Origin: Planctomycetaceae bacterium UBA6894
GTDB lineage: Bacteria > Planctomycetota > Planctomycetia > Gemmatales > Gemmataceae
Assembly: GCA_002451275.1 (NCBI GenBank)
Contig: DKBS01000098.1
Location: 25,998-49,492, forward strand
Direction of reading: 5' to 3'
Length of the DNA stretch: 23,495 bases
Shown: piece by piece, positions 15,166 through 21,681 of the stretch
Numbering within the stretch: position 1 is the first letter of the stretch
Layout of the letters: each line of letters opens with the position of its first letter
The notes under the pieces: model-generated
Told to the model about the DNA's origin: nothing
Databases searched by the model: none
Seen by the model: the letters and a program-made list of their open reading frames with translations, nothing else
Made by a program: the position numbers and the translations under genes

Positions 15166-16449
15166 TCATGCCGCGGGCCGCGTCAAACGGCCCGCGCGCA
15201 ACCAACCTCCCTGAAGCACCGCTTCAAAATGGTCGCGGTTTTCCAGCAGCGACACATCCTTCAGCACATCGCCCTTGACCACCAGCAGGTCGGCCAGCTT
15301 GCCGGCCTCGACGGTGCCGATTTCCCCCTGCCATCCCAGTATTTCCGCGCCGGTGCGCGTGGCGGCAATCAGCGCCTCGGCCGGGGTGAATCCCACATCC
15401 TTCACGAAAAAGGTGATCTCCTTGGCGTAGTCGCCGTGCGGATTCCACGCGAAACCGTAGTCGCCTCCCAAGGCGACAGGGCCGCCCGCGCGCAGGTAGC
15501 GCAGGGCGCTTGCCTTGCCGCCATCCAATGTCTCCTGGTGACCGTCGATCACCTTTTGCGGCATGCCGAATCGGGGCCCGTGCTCGACGCTGGCCTTTTC
15601 GAAGTAAAGCGCCGGCACCATGGGAACCCTGCGGGCCAGCATCATCTCGATCGCCTCGTCATCGAGGAAAGTGCCGTGTTCCACCGCGTCATACCCGGCC
15701 CGCACCGCGTTTTTGATCCCCTCGGTGGCCCGACAGTGTCCGGTCACCTTGAGGCCATGGTTGTGCGCGGTCCGCACCACCGCCTCCATCTCGGCGGCGG
15801 TCATGCACAGGGTATGGTGGTCGTTGGTGTCGGGAGCCGCGGCATCGCCGGTGGGGTAGGTCTTCACCCACTCCACACCGTCTTTCACCAGCTTGCGCAC
15901 GGCGGAACGCGCCTCATCCGGCCCGTTGACCAGCAGCACCAGCCCCTCCATGCCGATCTTGCGGAACTCCGGATTCCAGTCCATCAGCCCGCCAGCCCCG
16001 CAAATCTCGCGGCCGCTGGCGGCCAATCGGGGCCCCGGACAAATACCCTCATTGATCCCCTTCTTCAGCCACACGTCTATGTTGAAAAGGCTGCCGCCGG
16101 ACCGGGCCGAGGTGTAACCGCATTCCAAAGCCAGCCTGGCGTTTGCTGCGGCCAAAAGGGTCACGTATTCCACCGGATATTTGATGTCCAGGTCTTCCAA
16201 GGCGGCCACATTGAAATAAGTGGGGTGAAAATGCGCCTCCACCAACCCGGGAAGCACGGTGCAGCCGGTCGCGTCAATGCGGCGGGCGTCCGGTGGAACG
16301 GCCAGGGCTGCAGGGCCGGGTGGACCGGCATGGACGATTCGCCCGTCGCGCACCACCACGGTGGCTCCCGGAACAGGGGGTTTGCCGGTGGCGTCAAAAA
16401 GGGTGCCGTTCTCGATCACCAACCAACCGGGAGCGGTTTGCATCTGCAT
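15166..16449 (-). CDS. Metal-dependent amidohydrolase (imidazolonepropionase/prolidase-like)
   Basis: This is a 427-residue hydrolase of the amidohydrolase superfamily, with an N-terminal beta-sandwich and a TIM barrel. All expected metal ligands are visible: His73 and His75 in EAHFHPTYF, Lys196 in WVKTY (the likely carbamylated bridge), His238 in VTGHC, His258 in AVEHGT, and Asp330 in LGGDYGF. The C-terminus has PAEALIAATRTGAEILG and AGKLADLLVV, typical of the imidazolonepropionase-like and Xaa-Pro dipeptidase-like subgroup. No signal peptide is seen. The substrate is not predictable from motifs. Start codons at 16449 and 16443 are both possible. Confidence 0.92.
   Translation of the reverse strand: MQMQTAPGWLVIENGTLFDATGKPPVPGATVVVRDGRIVHAGPPGPAALAVPPDARRIDATGCTVLPGLVEAHFHPTYFNVAALEDLDIKYPVEYVTLLAAANARLALECGYTSARSGGSLFNIDVWLKKGINEGICPGPRLAASGREICGAGGLMDWNPEFRKIGMEGLVLLVNGPDEARSAVRKLVKDGVEWVKTYPTGDAAAPDTNDHHTLCMTAAEMEAVVRTAHNHGLKVTGHCRATEGIKNAVRAGYDAVEHGTFLDDEAIEMMLARRVPMVPALYFEKASVEHGPRFGMPQKVIDGHQETLDGGKASALRYLRAGGPVALGGDYGFAWNPHGDYAKEITFFVKDVGFTPAEALIAATRTGAEILGWQGEIGTVEAGKLADLLVVKGDVLKDVSLLENRDHFEAVLQGGWLRAGRLTRPAA
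15173..15195. repeat. GC-rich stem-loop at the convergent flavodoxin/amidohydrolase junction
   Basis: GCGGGCCG (15173-15180) and CGGCCCGC (15188-15195) form a perfect 8-bp stem with a 7-base loop. It starts 15 bases past the flavodoxin stop and lies within the last codons of the amidohydrolase gene. There is no T-run. It may contribute to termination in either direction. Confidence 0.4.
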
Positions 16450-16549
16450 GGGGGAAATCCATCCGTGGTGGTTCTACAGGCGGGAAGGCTTGAAGGTAAA
16501 CCGCCCCCTGCCGACGGTCAAATGCGCCGGGTCCTGAAACGCCAACCCC

Positions 16550-16592
16550 AAACGCATCAGGGGGCTCCGATTAGGAGCCCCCTGGTGCGTTT
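16550..16592 (-). terminator. Very strong terminator after the cysteine-dyad gene
   Basis: The arms 16550-16568 and 16574-16592 form a 19-bp stem with a single G·U pair (core GGGGGCTCC/GGAGCCCCC) and a 5-base loop. It lies 44 bases beyond the stop of the minus-strand cysteine-rich gene and ends in TTT on that strand (TTTT on the other). It also insulates the amidohydrolase gene downstream. Confidence 0.88.
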
Positions 16593-16635
16593 TGATAAGT
16601 AATACGCCTCTGCACCCGGTTGGATGCGACAGGCC

Positions 16636-17199
16636 TTACTTCTGGGCGGCGACCGCGGCTGCCTTCGAAGTCTCGCAGCAAGGCTTCTTGCTCTTCACCG
16701 CAGCCTTGGCCTTGCAGCACTCCGGAGAGTCCTGGGCCTCGCAGCAGTTCTTGTTGTCGCAGCAGGCGGGAGTGCCGCAGCATTCGCCGGTCGCGCAGCA
16801 GGGCGCGCCGGGTGCGCAGCAAGCACCGCCACCGCAGCAGGCCTTGCCGGCCTTGGTGGAGACTTTGGCGACCGCCCTGGCCTTGCAGCATTCCGGGGCA
16901 TCCGTAGCGTCGCAGCAGGACTTGTCATCGCAGCACTCGGGGGTGCCGCAGCATTCACCGGTTTCACAGCAGGCCGACCCCTCGGTGCAGCAGGCCCCTT
17001 GGCCGCAGCAAGCCTTGGCTTGGGCCGCCACCAGACTTTCGCCCGCCTCACAGCAGGATTTCTGCGCCGGGCAACAGGCCGCCTTGGCCGCACAGCAGCC
17101 GGTTTGGCCGGAGTCGCTGCTCAATTGGTTGAAGGCGATGGTGCCGCCGGCGACAGCCAGCAAAAGACCGGTCAACGCGATCAGGTTCTTCAGATTCAT
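16636..17199 (-). CDS. Membrane-anchored or exported cysteine-dyad repeat protein
   Basis: I do not recognise this 187-residue protein. A single hydrophobic segment (residues 5-24, MNLKNLIALTGLLLAVAGG) acts as an anchor or signal. The rest contains 36 cysteines, all in 18 Cys-Cys pairs with no lone cysteine. Dyad spacing within the repeat is 4, 5, 4, 4, 4 and 7 residues. Residues 62-118 and 119-175 are two copies of a 57-residue unit, 36 of 52 comparable positions identical, each with TGECCGTP and PECCKA. The tail is Lys/Ala-rich. The composition suggests thiol metal binding or a disulfide-rich surface protein, but this is inference. The ATG at 17199 follows AGGGAG; longer starts would remove the signal. 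An adjacent upstream gene on the same strand also encodes a Cys-rich exported protein. A strong terminator follows. Confidence 0.82.
   Translation of the reverse strand: MNLKNLIALTGLLLAVAGGTIAFNQLSSDSGQTGCCAAKAACCPAQKSCCEAGESLVAAQAKACCGQGACCTEGSACCETGECCGTPECCDDKSCCDATDAPECCKARAVAKVSTKAGKACCGGGACCAPGAPCCATGECCGTPACCDNKNCCEAQDSPECCKAKAAVKSKKPCCETSKAAAVAAQK
16675..17016 (-). repeat. Two tandem 171-bp units encoding the 57-residue cysteine-dyad repeat
   Basis: Unit 1 occupies 17016-16846 and unit 2 occupies 16845-16675. They are in frame and without a gap. The protein copies agree at 36 of 52 aligned positions, and every cysteine dyad is in register. The substitutions avoid the cysteines completely, which points to selection on the dyads after duplication. 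Confidence 0.8.
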
Positions 17200-17215
17200 G
17201 ATTCGATACTCCCTA

Positions 17216-17272
17216 AGAAAACCGGGCCAGTTCACCCGGTAGGAATTGGTTAAAGCGCGCAATCAGGTGAAC
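17216..17272 (-). promoter_or_regulatory. Attenuator-like leader before the cysteine-dyad gene
   Basis: On the minus strand, ACCGGG (17240-17235) and CCCGGT (17226-17221) form a 6-bp GC-rich hairpin followed by TTTCTT, just before the ribosome binding site. An upstream GTTCACC (17272-17266) can pair instead with GGTGAAC (17236-17230), which overlaps the 5' arm and loop. The two structures exclude each other, as in terminator/antiterminator switches. The pairings are seen; regulation is inferred. Confidence 0.4.
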
Positions 17273-17340
17273 AGGGTGCCCGCGTAACGCTCTTTCAAAA
17301 AATGAATGATCACGCGAGGCAAGTGATACAAGGCGGCGCT

Positions 17341-17724
17341 CTAACAGTTCCACTGGCAAAAAACGACCCGAATGGGTCTAGGCAGGGGATAGGAAGGCTG
17401 GGCACCCGGTGGGCCAACAGCCACGCAACAATCGGCCCGGGTTTCCAGAGCCAGCGCGGGAATCCAAAACTCCACCACCGGGATTGCCTTGAGCAGGGAA
17501 ACGGTGGAGTGAACCAGAAGGATCTGATCCAACGCCTTGCAGCAGGGCCCTTCAGCGGGCTGGCTGAGCGGAGAGCTTTCAGCCGGTTGCGGTGTTTGGC
17601 AGCAACAGCACGCCGGTACGGATTCAAGTTCCCCAAACGCGGCATTCATGGCGCAGCACGCATGGCGAGGCATGGCCAAGCCAGCCACCAATGCGATCAG
17701 GAGTAAACGCGCGATGAACTGCAT
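17341..17724 (-). CDS. Small exported cysteine-rich protein
   Basis: I do not recognise this 127-residue product. It begins with a signal peptide (MQFIARLLLIALVAGLAMP), then carries 12 cysteines: pairs at 23-24, 61-62 and 99-100, a run of four at 39-42, and single residues at 123 and 127, the last being the C-terminus (FCQWNC). A hydrophobic stretch at about residues 66-92 may be a second membrane segment. It lies upstream of the cysteine-dyad gene on the same strand with a 141-base gap, and both are exported and rich in Cys-Cys pairs, so a shared role in metal or thiol chemistry is plausible but unproven. A promoter-like sequence lies immediately before the ATG. It diverges from the VanZ-like gene. 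Confidence 0.7.
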   Translation of the reverse strand: MQFIARLLLIALVAGLAMPRHACCAMNAAFGELESVPACCCCQTPQPAESSPLSQPAEGPCCKALDQILLVHSTVSLLKAIPVVEFWIPALALETRADCCVAVGPPGAQPSYPLPRPIRVVFCQWNC

Positions 17725-17730
17725 ATATTC

Positions 17731-17760
17731 AATCTATCGGCTATTTCTCGCCCAAGTCAA
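17731..17760 (-). promoter_or_regulatory. Candidate sigma-70 promoter for the small cysteine-rich gene
   Basis: On the minus strand TTGACT (17760-17755) and TAGATT (17736-17731) are separated by 18 bases. The -10 element is only 6 bases from the ATG at 17724, so the transcript would be leaderless or nearly so. No ribosome binding site is visible before this ATG, which fits. The match is 5/6 and 4/6 to consensus. Confidence 0.4.
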
Positions 17761-17801
17761 TCAACTAAATTGTCCGGACACCTCCCAAGGTCCCGCACCA
17801 A

Positions 17802-18206
17802 ATGTCCAGGCAACTCCCTAAACTGTTGCGCCCCTTGGGCTTCCTCCTTTGGTCAGCCTGGTTAGTGGTCTGGACGGTTGGTCTTTTGCGCACCGAACCG
17901 ATTTCCCTCCGCGAGGCAGTCATCCCGGATGGTTATGCGCTTGTCGCCAGCAAATCAATGCATATCATTGGATACACTCTTCTTGCTTCCTGGCCAGCCT
18001 TCTGTTTTCCAAAACACTGGCGATGGATCGCAGCCGGCTGCCTGATCCACGGGATAACCACGGAATTCCTGCAGCCTTTTTGCGGACGGAATGGATCCGT
18101 CTTGGATGTGGGGTGGGATGGTATCGGAATAGGTCTGGGGGTCTTGTTTGGCCGCTGGGTAAATGAAAAAAATAGGAGATCTGAAAGCTTTAGCCAAAGA
18201 CCTTGA
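17802..18206 (+). CDS. VanZ-like family membrane protein
   Basis: The 134-residue protein has three to four hydrophobic segments. The VanZ-like signature near the C-terminus is TEFLQPFCGRNGSVLDVGWDG followed by a Gly-rich helix. SKSMHIIGYTLLASWP in the middle matches the conserved His-containing helix of the family. VanZ itself gives low-level teicoplanin resistance, but most VanZ-like proteins have no known function and a resistance role should not be assumed. The gene has no strong ribosome binding site. It lies 21 bases before the start of the large propeller protein, so the two are probably co-transcribed. Confidence 0.78.
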   Translation: MSRQLPKLLRPLGFLLWSAWLVVWTVGLLRTEPISLREAVIPDGYALVASKSMHIIGYTLLASWPAFCFPKHWRWIAAGCLIHGITTEFLQPFCGRNGSVLDVGWDGIGIGLGVLFGRWVNEKNRRSESFSQRP

Positions 18207-18227
18207 TCCTTGAATTGCGGGTTGGGT

Positions 18228-21200
18228 ATGCCGGAACCTCCTTTCCGGAGAGTTCCCGCGATGGTTCCCCTTTCGTTGCTGGTTGCTGCCTTTTTGGCGC
18301 ACGCCGAAACGCGTCATCCCGAGGATGCCTGCCTGAGGACCATCATCCAGGTGGAGGGCACCGTTTGGGCCGCCGGGGATGAGGGAACGCTGATATGTAG
18401 CCGTGATGCCGGCAAAACCTGGGAAAGAATTCCCTTGGCTGTGACAGGCTCCCTCTTGCACCTGCATTTTCAGGATGAGCGTCGGGGCTGGCTGGTGGGC
18501 CGGGAGGAAACCCCTTCGGGCCCGACAGGTTTGCTGTTTTTCACCCGCGACGCAGGCAAGACTTGGAACCGCGGCCTGCCCGGCATGCTCCCTCCCCTGC
18601 TCGGGGTGGTGTTTGACAAGACGCCCCATTCTCAATTGGGATTTCTTTGGGGCGAGTCTTCCCCTTTGCAACCCAGCGGGCTTTTCCAAACCACCGACAG
18701 CGGCAAAAGTTGGCAACCGGTCAGCGGGGCACCGGGCACCCAGGGCATAGGCTGGCGGGCGGGGTGTTGGGAACCCGATGGCTCTGAAAAAAACAGCACC
18801 ACCGAAAGGGACACCCCGCAGGCGAAACCCAGGGGCAGGCTGACCCTGGCCGGCCTCGACGGTGGCCTGGGCGAATGGCGCGATGGAGTCCTGCACAAGG
18901 TGGACCTCGACCTGCGCAATGGCTCCGCCGGGGTGATGACCTTGGCGGGTGCCAGCGCCTTTGGCAGTCGCGGGCTCCACCTGGTCCGTGGAAAAAATGG
19001 CTGGCAAATGGGAAAAATTCCCCTCAGCCGCGAAGCGGGCAGGCAAAGCCACTGGCGCGGGGCCGCGGAAAACCGTGGACGCATCTTGGTGGTGGGCCAA
19101 CCGGGTAGCACCGTGCTAGCGGGCAGTCCGGGGGCGGACCATCAGGGCTCGGGCGACCTAGCCCTGGTTCGGACAGGCCAAAGGGCACCCCTCCATGCCG
19201 TGTGCCTGAACGACGACGGCGTTGCCTATTGCGCCGGCGAACTGGGACGGGTCCTCCGTTCAGCCGATTTTGGATCCACCTGGGAGGTTTGCCGGGGTGC
19301 CGGACAGGAAGTGGCTGTGGCCGAATGGACGGCCGGCGAAGCCGCGCATGCCTGGGGAACCACTGCCAAATTGGGTGCGGTTGAAGGCTGGCGTGTTTCC
19401 AGCACACGGGTGCTGGCCCCGGAAATGAATTACCCCGCCGCCCATGAGCGTTTTGTCCAGGCTGTTCGGCAAGGAGGGGCCGCCTGGGCGGAAAGCTGGC
19501 TGGAAATTCCCCCCACCGATCTGGACCGACTCGGTGATGTGGCGCAGGTTTACGAATTGCTCAAGCGCCAGATGCCCGAATTGGAGGCGCGGTTGGTTCA
19601 GGCATTGCGAGTGCAACGGCCCAGATTGGTACTGGTCCCGGGCAATTACGGCGGCGGACAAAACGGTTTGGAGCAGGCTGTCAGCCGTTTGGTGCTCGAC
19701 GCCGTCCGCCTTGCCGCAGACCCCAAAGCCTATCCCGAACAGGTGGGGGAGCAGGGGCTGGAAGCTTGGAGCGTCTCACGGGTCGTTGCGCGCGCGGCCC
19801 CCCGGCCTGATGTGTCCTGCCGCATCGACTCCCAGGAACTGCACGATGTGCTGGAGGACAGCCTGGAGGATTGGACGGCCCAGGCCAAATCGATCGCCAT
19901 GCCGGGCTCCACATGGGAGTCGGGCGACCCCGTCGAATGCTGGAACCAGGTTCTCCCGGCGGGAATGGCCGGCAAGAAACTTCCCCACCTGATGGAGACC
20001 CTCGAGGCCGACAGCCAGGGACTTCGCCGCCCCCAAATGGTGACCGAATCGACGGATGAGGACATGCTGAAGGCGTTGCGGCTGCGCAACCAGGTGCGTT
20101 CCCTCGCCCTGGCACCTGCCAGCCCGCTCAATGATCCGCAAAAAATGGAGGCAGCCCTGCTGCCGGCGCTGGAAAAATTGCCGGACCACCAGGCCGCCGC
20201 CCTGCTTGCCCGTCTGGCAGGCAATCATTCCCGTCAGGGGGCCTGGATGCAGGCGCGGGAACTGCACCGCTTGCTGGTGAACCGCTACCCGGCCAGCCCG
20301 CTGGTCCCGGCTTCCTGCCGGTGGCTCATCGCCTTCGGCGCCAGTGGCGAGGCCAGACGCCGGTATGAGCTATCCCAGAAGGTGGAGCGGGGCATCCTGC
20401 AGGTGGGTCAGGCGGTTTCCTTCAACGGGAAGGTGCAGGATCCCGCCAAATCCCCCAAGCCTGACACCGAATTCGCCAACCGTTTCGAGCGCGAAACATC
20501 CTTCCTCAACGACCGCGCGCAAAGCCGCCAGTGGCTGGAGGAATGCATCACCCTTGCCGGCGTCCTGTCCGCGCATGGCGCCCAGGTATCCGAGGATCCG
20601 ATGGTGCAGTTCGCGGTGCAATCCGCGAAGCGCCAATTGGGCCGGGTTGGGGAAACCCGCGATTTCAACAAGACCCTGCTCGGCCCCAACGGCGGCGAGC
20701 CATCCTCCAGGCCGGCAGGCGAGTTGGAGGCGGAAGCCCGCGGCTACCACCGCCGGCTGGCCAACGCCCTTCCGGGCGACAGTCCATGGCGCACCGCCGC
20801 CGCCCTGGAAATATGGCTGACCGAACGCCAGGGCGAGTGCCCCCGACCGCTTCTGGCCAGCCGCAAGGCGGTGTCCCGTCCCCTTCTCGACGGCAAGCTG
20901 GATGACCCCGTCTGGAAAAGCGCCTTCCGTTCCCTCCGCGGCGGCCGGCCGGAGGAGCAGGCGCAGTTCGCCATCAGCTACGATTCAGAGTTTTTATATC
21001 TGGCGGCTATCTGCCCAAGCCCCGACGGCCCCCCCGTCGAACCCCTGACGGCCCGATCGCGCGACAGCGCCTCGGCCCGCCGGGACCGGGTCTGCTGGTA
21101 TTTCGACATCGACCGCGACTACTCCACCGGTTACCGCCTGACCGTGGACCAGGCGGGCGGGGTGTCTGACTCCTGCTGGCTCGACCAGGGCTGGGACCCG

Positions 21201-21449
21201 CGCTGGTTCGTGAAGGTGACGCAAGGCGAGGGCAACTGGACCGTGGAGGCGGCGGTGCCGCTCTCCCTGCTGTGCTCTTCGCCCCCCACGCCGAACCAGG
21301 CCTGGCTGATGCAATGCACCCGCGCCCGTCCCGGCAAGGCCACCCAGGCCTGGGTAGGCACCCCCGAGTCCCCCGAAAGCACACCGCGGCCGGAAAACCA
21401 GGGGGCGCTGATGTTTCTTGCCGAAAACCCAAACAGGGAAAAGCCTTAG
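18228..21449 (+). CDS. Secreted Asp-box propeller protein with LmbE-like remnant and CBM9-like C-terminus
   Basis: The 1073-residue exported protein has unknown function. A signal peptide lies at residues 1-26 (FRRVPAMVPLSLLVAAFLAHA). Four Asp-boxes of BNR/Ycf48-type propellers are visible: SRDAGKTW (58), TRDAGKTW (106), TTDSGKSW (155) and SADFGSTW (345). Residues about 464-530 resemble the C-terminal part of PIG-L/LmbE deacetylases (LVLDAVRLAADPKAYPEQ, GLEAWSVSRV), but the zinc-binding HPDDE motif is missing, and the usual His-containing HxxH region is replaced by NGLEQ. A helical region follows (about 600-870). Residues about 877-1073 are CBM9/DOMON-like (LLDGKLDDPVWKSA). Nothing suggests catalysis; binding or scaffolding is more likely. 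ATG 18261, behind GGAGAG, is an alternative start, but it removes the basic n-region of the signal. Confidence 0.82.
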   Translation: MPEPPFRRVPAMVPLSLLVAAFLAHAETRHPEDACLRTIIQVEGTVWAAGDEGTLICSRDAGKTWERIPLAVTGSLLHLHFQDERRGWLVGREETPSGPTGLLFFTRDAGKTWNRGLPGMLPPLLGVVFDKTPHSQLGFLWGESSPLQPSGLFQTTDSGKSWQPVSGAPGTQGIGWRAGCWEPDGSEKNSTTERDTPQAKPRGRLTLAGLDGGLGEWRDGVLHKVDLDLRNGSAGVMTLAGASAFGSRGLHLVRGKNGWQMGKIPLSREAGRQSHWRGAAENRGRILVVGQPGSTVLAGSPGADHQGSGDLALVRTGQRAPLHAVCLNDDGVAYCAGELGRVLRSADFGSTWEVCRGAGQEVAVAEWTAGEAAHAWGTTAKLGAVEGWRVSSTRVLAPEMNYPAAHERFVQAVRQGGAAWAESWLEIPPTDLDRLGDVAQVYELLKRQMPELEARLVQALRVQRPRLVLVPGNYGGGQNGLEQAVSRLVLDAVRLAADPKAYPEQVGEQGLEAWSVSRVVARAAPRPDVSCRIDSQELHDVLEDSLEDWTAQAKSIAMPGSTWESGDPVECWNQVLPAGMAGKKLPHLMETLEADSQGLRRPQMVTESTDEDMLKALRLRNQVRSLALAPASPLNDPQKMEAALLPALEKLPDHQAAALLARLAGNHSRQGAWMQARELHRLLVNRYPASPLVPASCRWLIAFGASGEARRRYELSQKVERGILQVGQAVSFNGKVQDPAKSPKPDTEFANRFERETSFLNDRAQSRQWLEECITLAGVLSAHGAQVSEDPMVQFAVQSAKRQLGRVGETRDFNKTLLGPNGGEPSSRPAGELEAEARGYHRRLANALPGDSPWRTAAALEIWLTERQGECPRPLLASRKAVSRPLLDGKLDDPVWKSAFRSLRGGRPEEQAQFAISYDSEFLYLAAICPSPDGPPVEPLTARSRDSASARRDRVCWYFDIDRDYSTGYRLTVDQAGGVSDSCWLDQGWDPRWFVKVTQGEGNWTVEAAVPLSLLCSSPPTPNQAWLMQCTRARPGKATQAWVGTPESPESTPRPENQGALMFLAENPNREKP

Positions 21450-21456
21450 GACCAAT

Positions 21457-21473
21457 GGCCCGGCCCCCGGGCC
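21457..21473 (+). repeat. Short GC-rich hairpin after the propeller protein gene
   Basis: GGCCCGG (21457-21463) and CCGGGCC (21467-21473) form a perfect 7-bp stem with a 3-base loop, 8 bases after the stop codon. No T-run follows, so it may be a weak terminator or 3'-end stabiliser. The remaining 208 bases to the next gene show nothing else clear. Confidence 0.4.
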
Positions 21474-21681
21474 GAAATACCTCCCCCGATTTCCGTACCT
21501 TTCCGGCACAGCCCGCAAGACCCGGCGGGTCCAGCATTTATTTGGCAAGAGGGTCCCCGCCGCCCCATACCGGTCCTTGATAAACGCCTTCCTGCTCCTG
21601 TAGCATCAAGTGCACATCCTGACGGGCTGCCCATCACTCGGGCGACAGCCCTTGCGAGGTTGTCTGGGAGCGCGATTCATC

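Noticed and set aside
14971..16602. 543-codon open frame on the plus strand
   Set aside because: Mirrors the amidohydrolase, whose metal ligands are all present on the minus strand, and runs through the flavodoxin gene end.
16675..17016. Two 171-bp units considered as a CRISPR array or mobile repeat
   Set aside because: They are in-frame tandem copies inside a coding region with no spacers and only moderate similarity; a protein-level duplication explains them.
16592..17242. Gln-Gln-rich open frame opposite the cysteine-dyad gene
   Set aside because: The QQ pairs are the antisense reading of TGCTGC codons. The minus-strand frame has the ribosome binding site, hydrophobic signal and terminator; the plus-strand frame has none and crosses the minus-strand leader.
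17802..18206. VanZ-like gene as a glycopeptide resistance determinant
   Set aside because: No VanH, VanA/B or VanX genes are present, and most VanZ-like proteins are unrelated to resistance.
17955..19100. 381-codon open frame on the minus strand
   Set aside because: Antisense to the VanZ-like gene and the Asp-box propeller, both supported by motifs.
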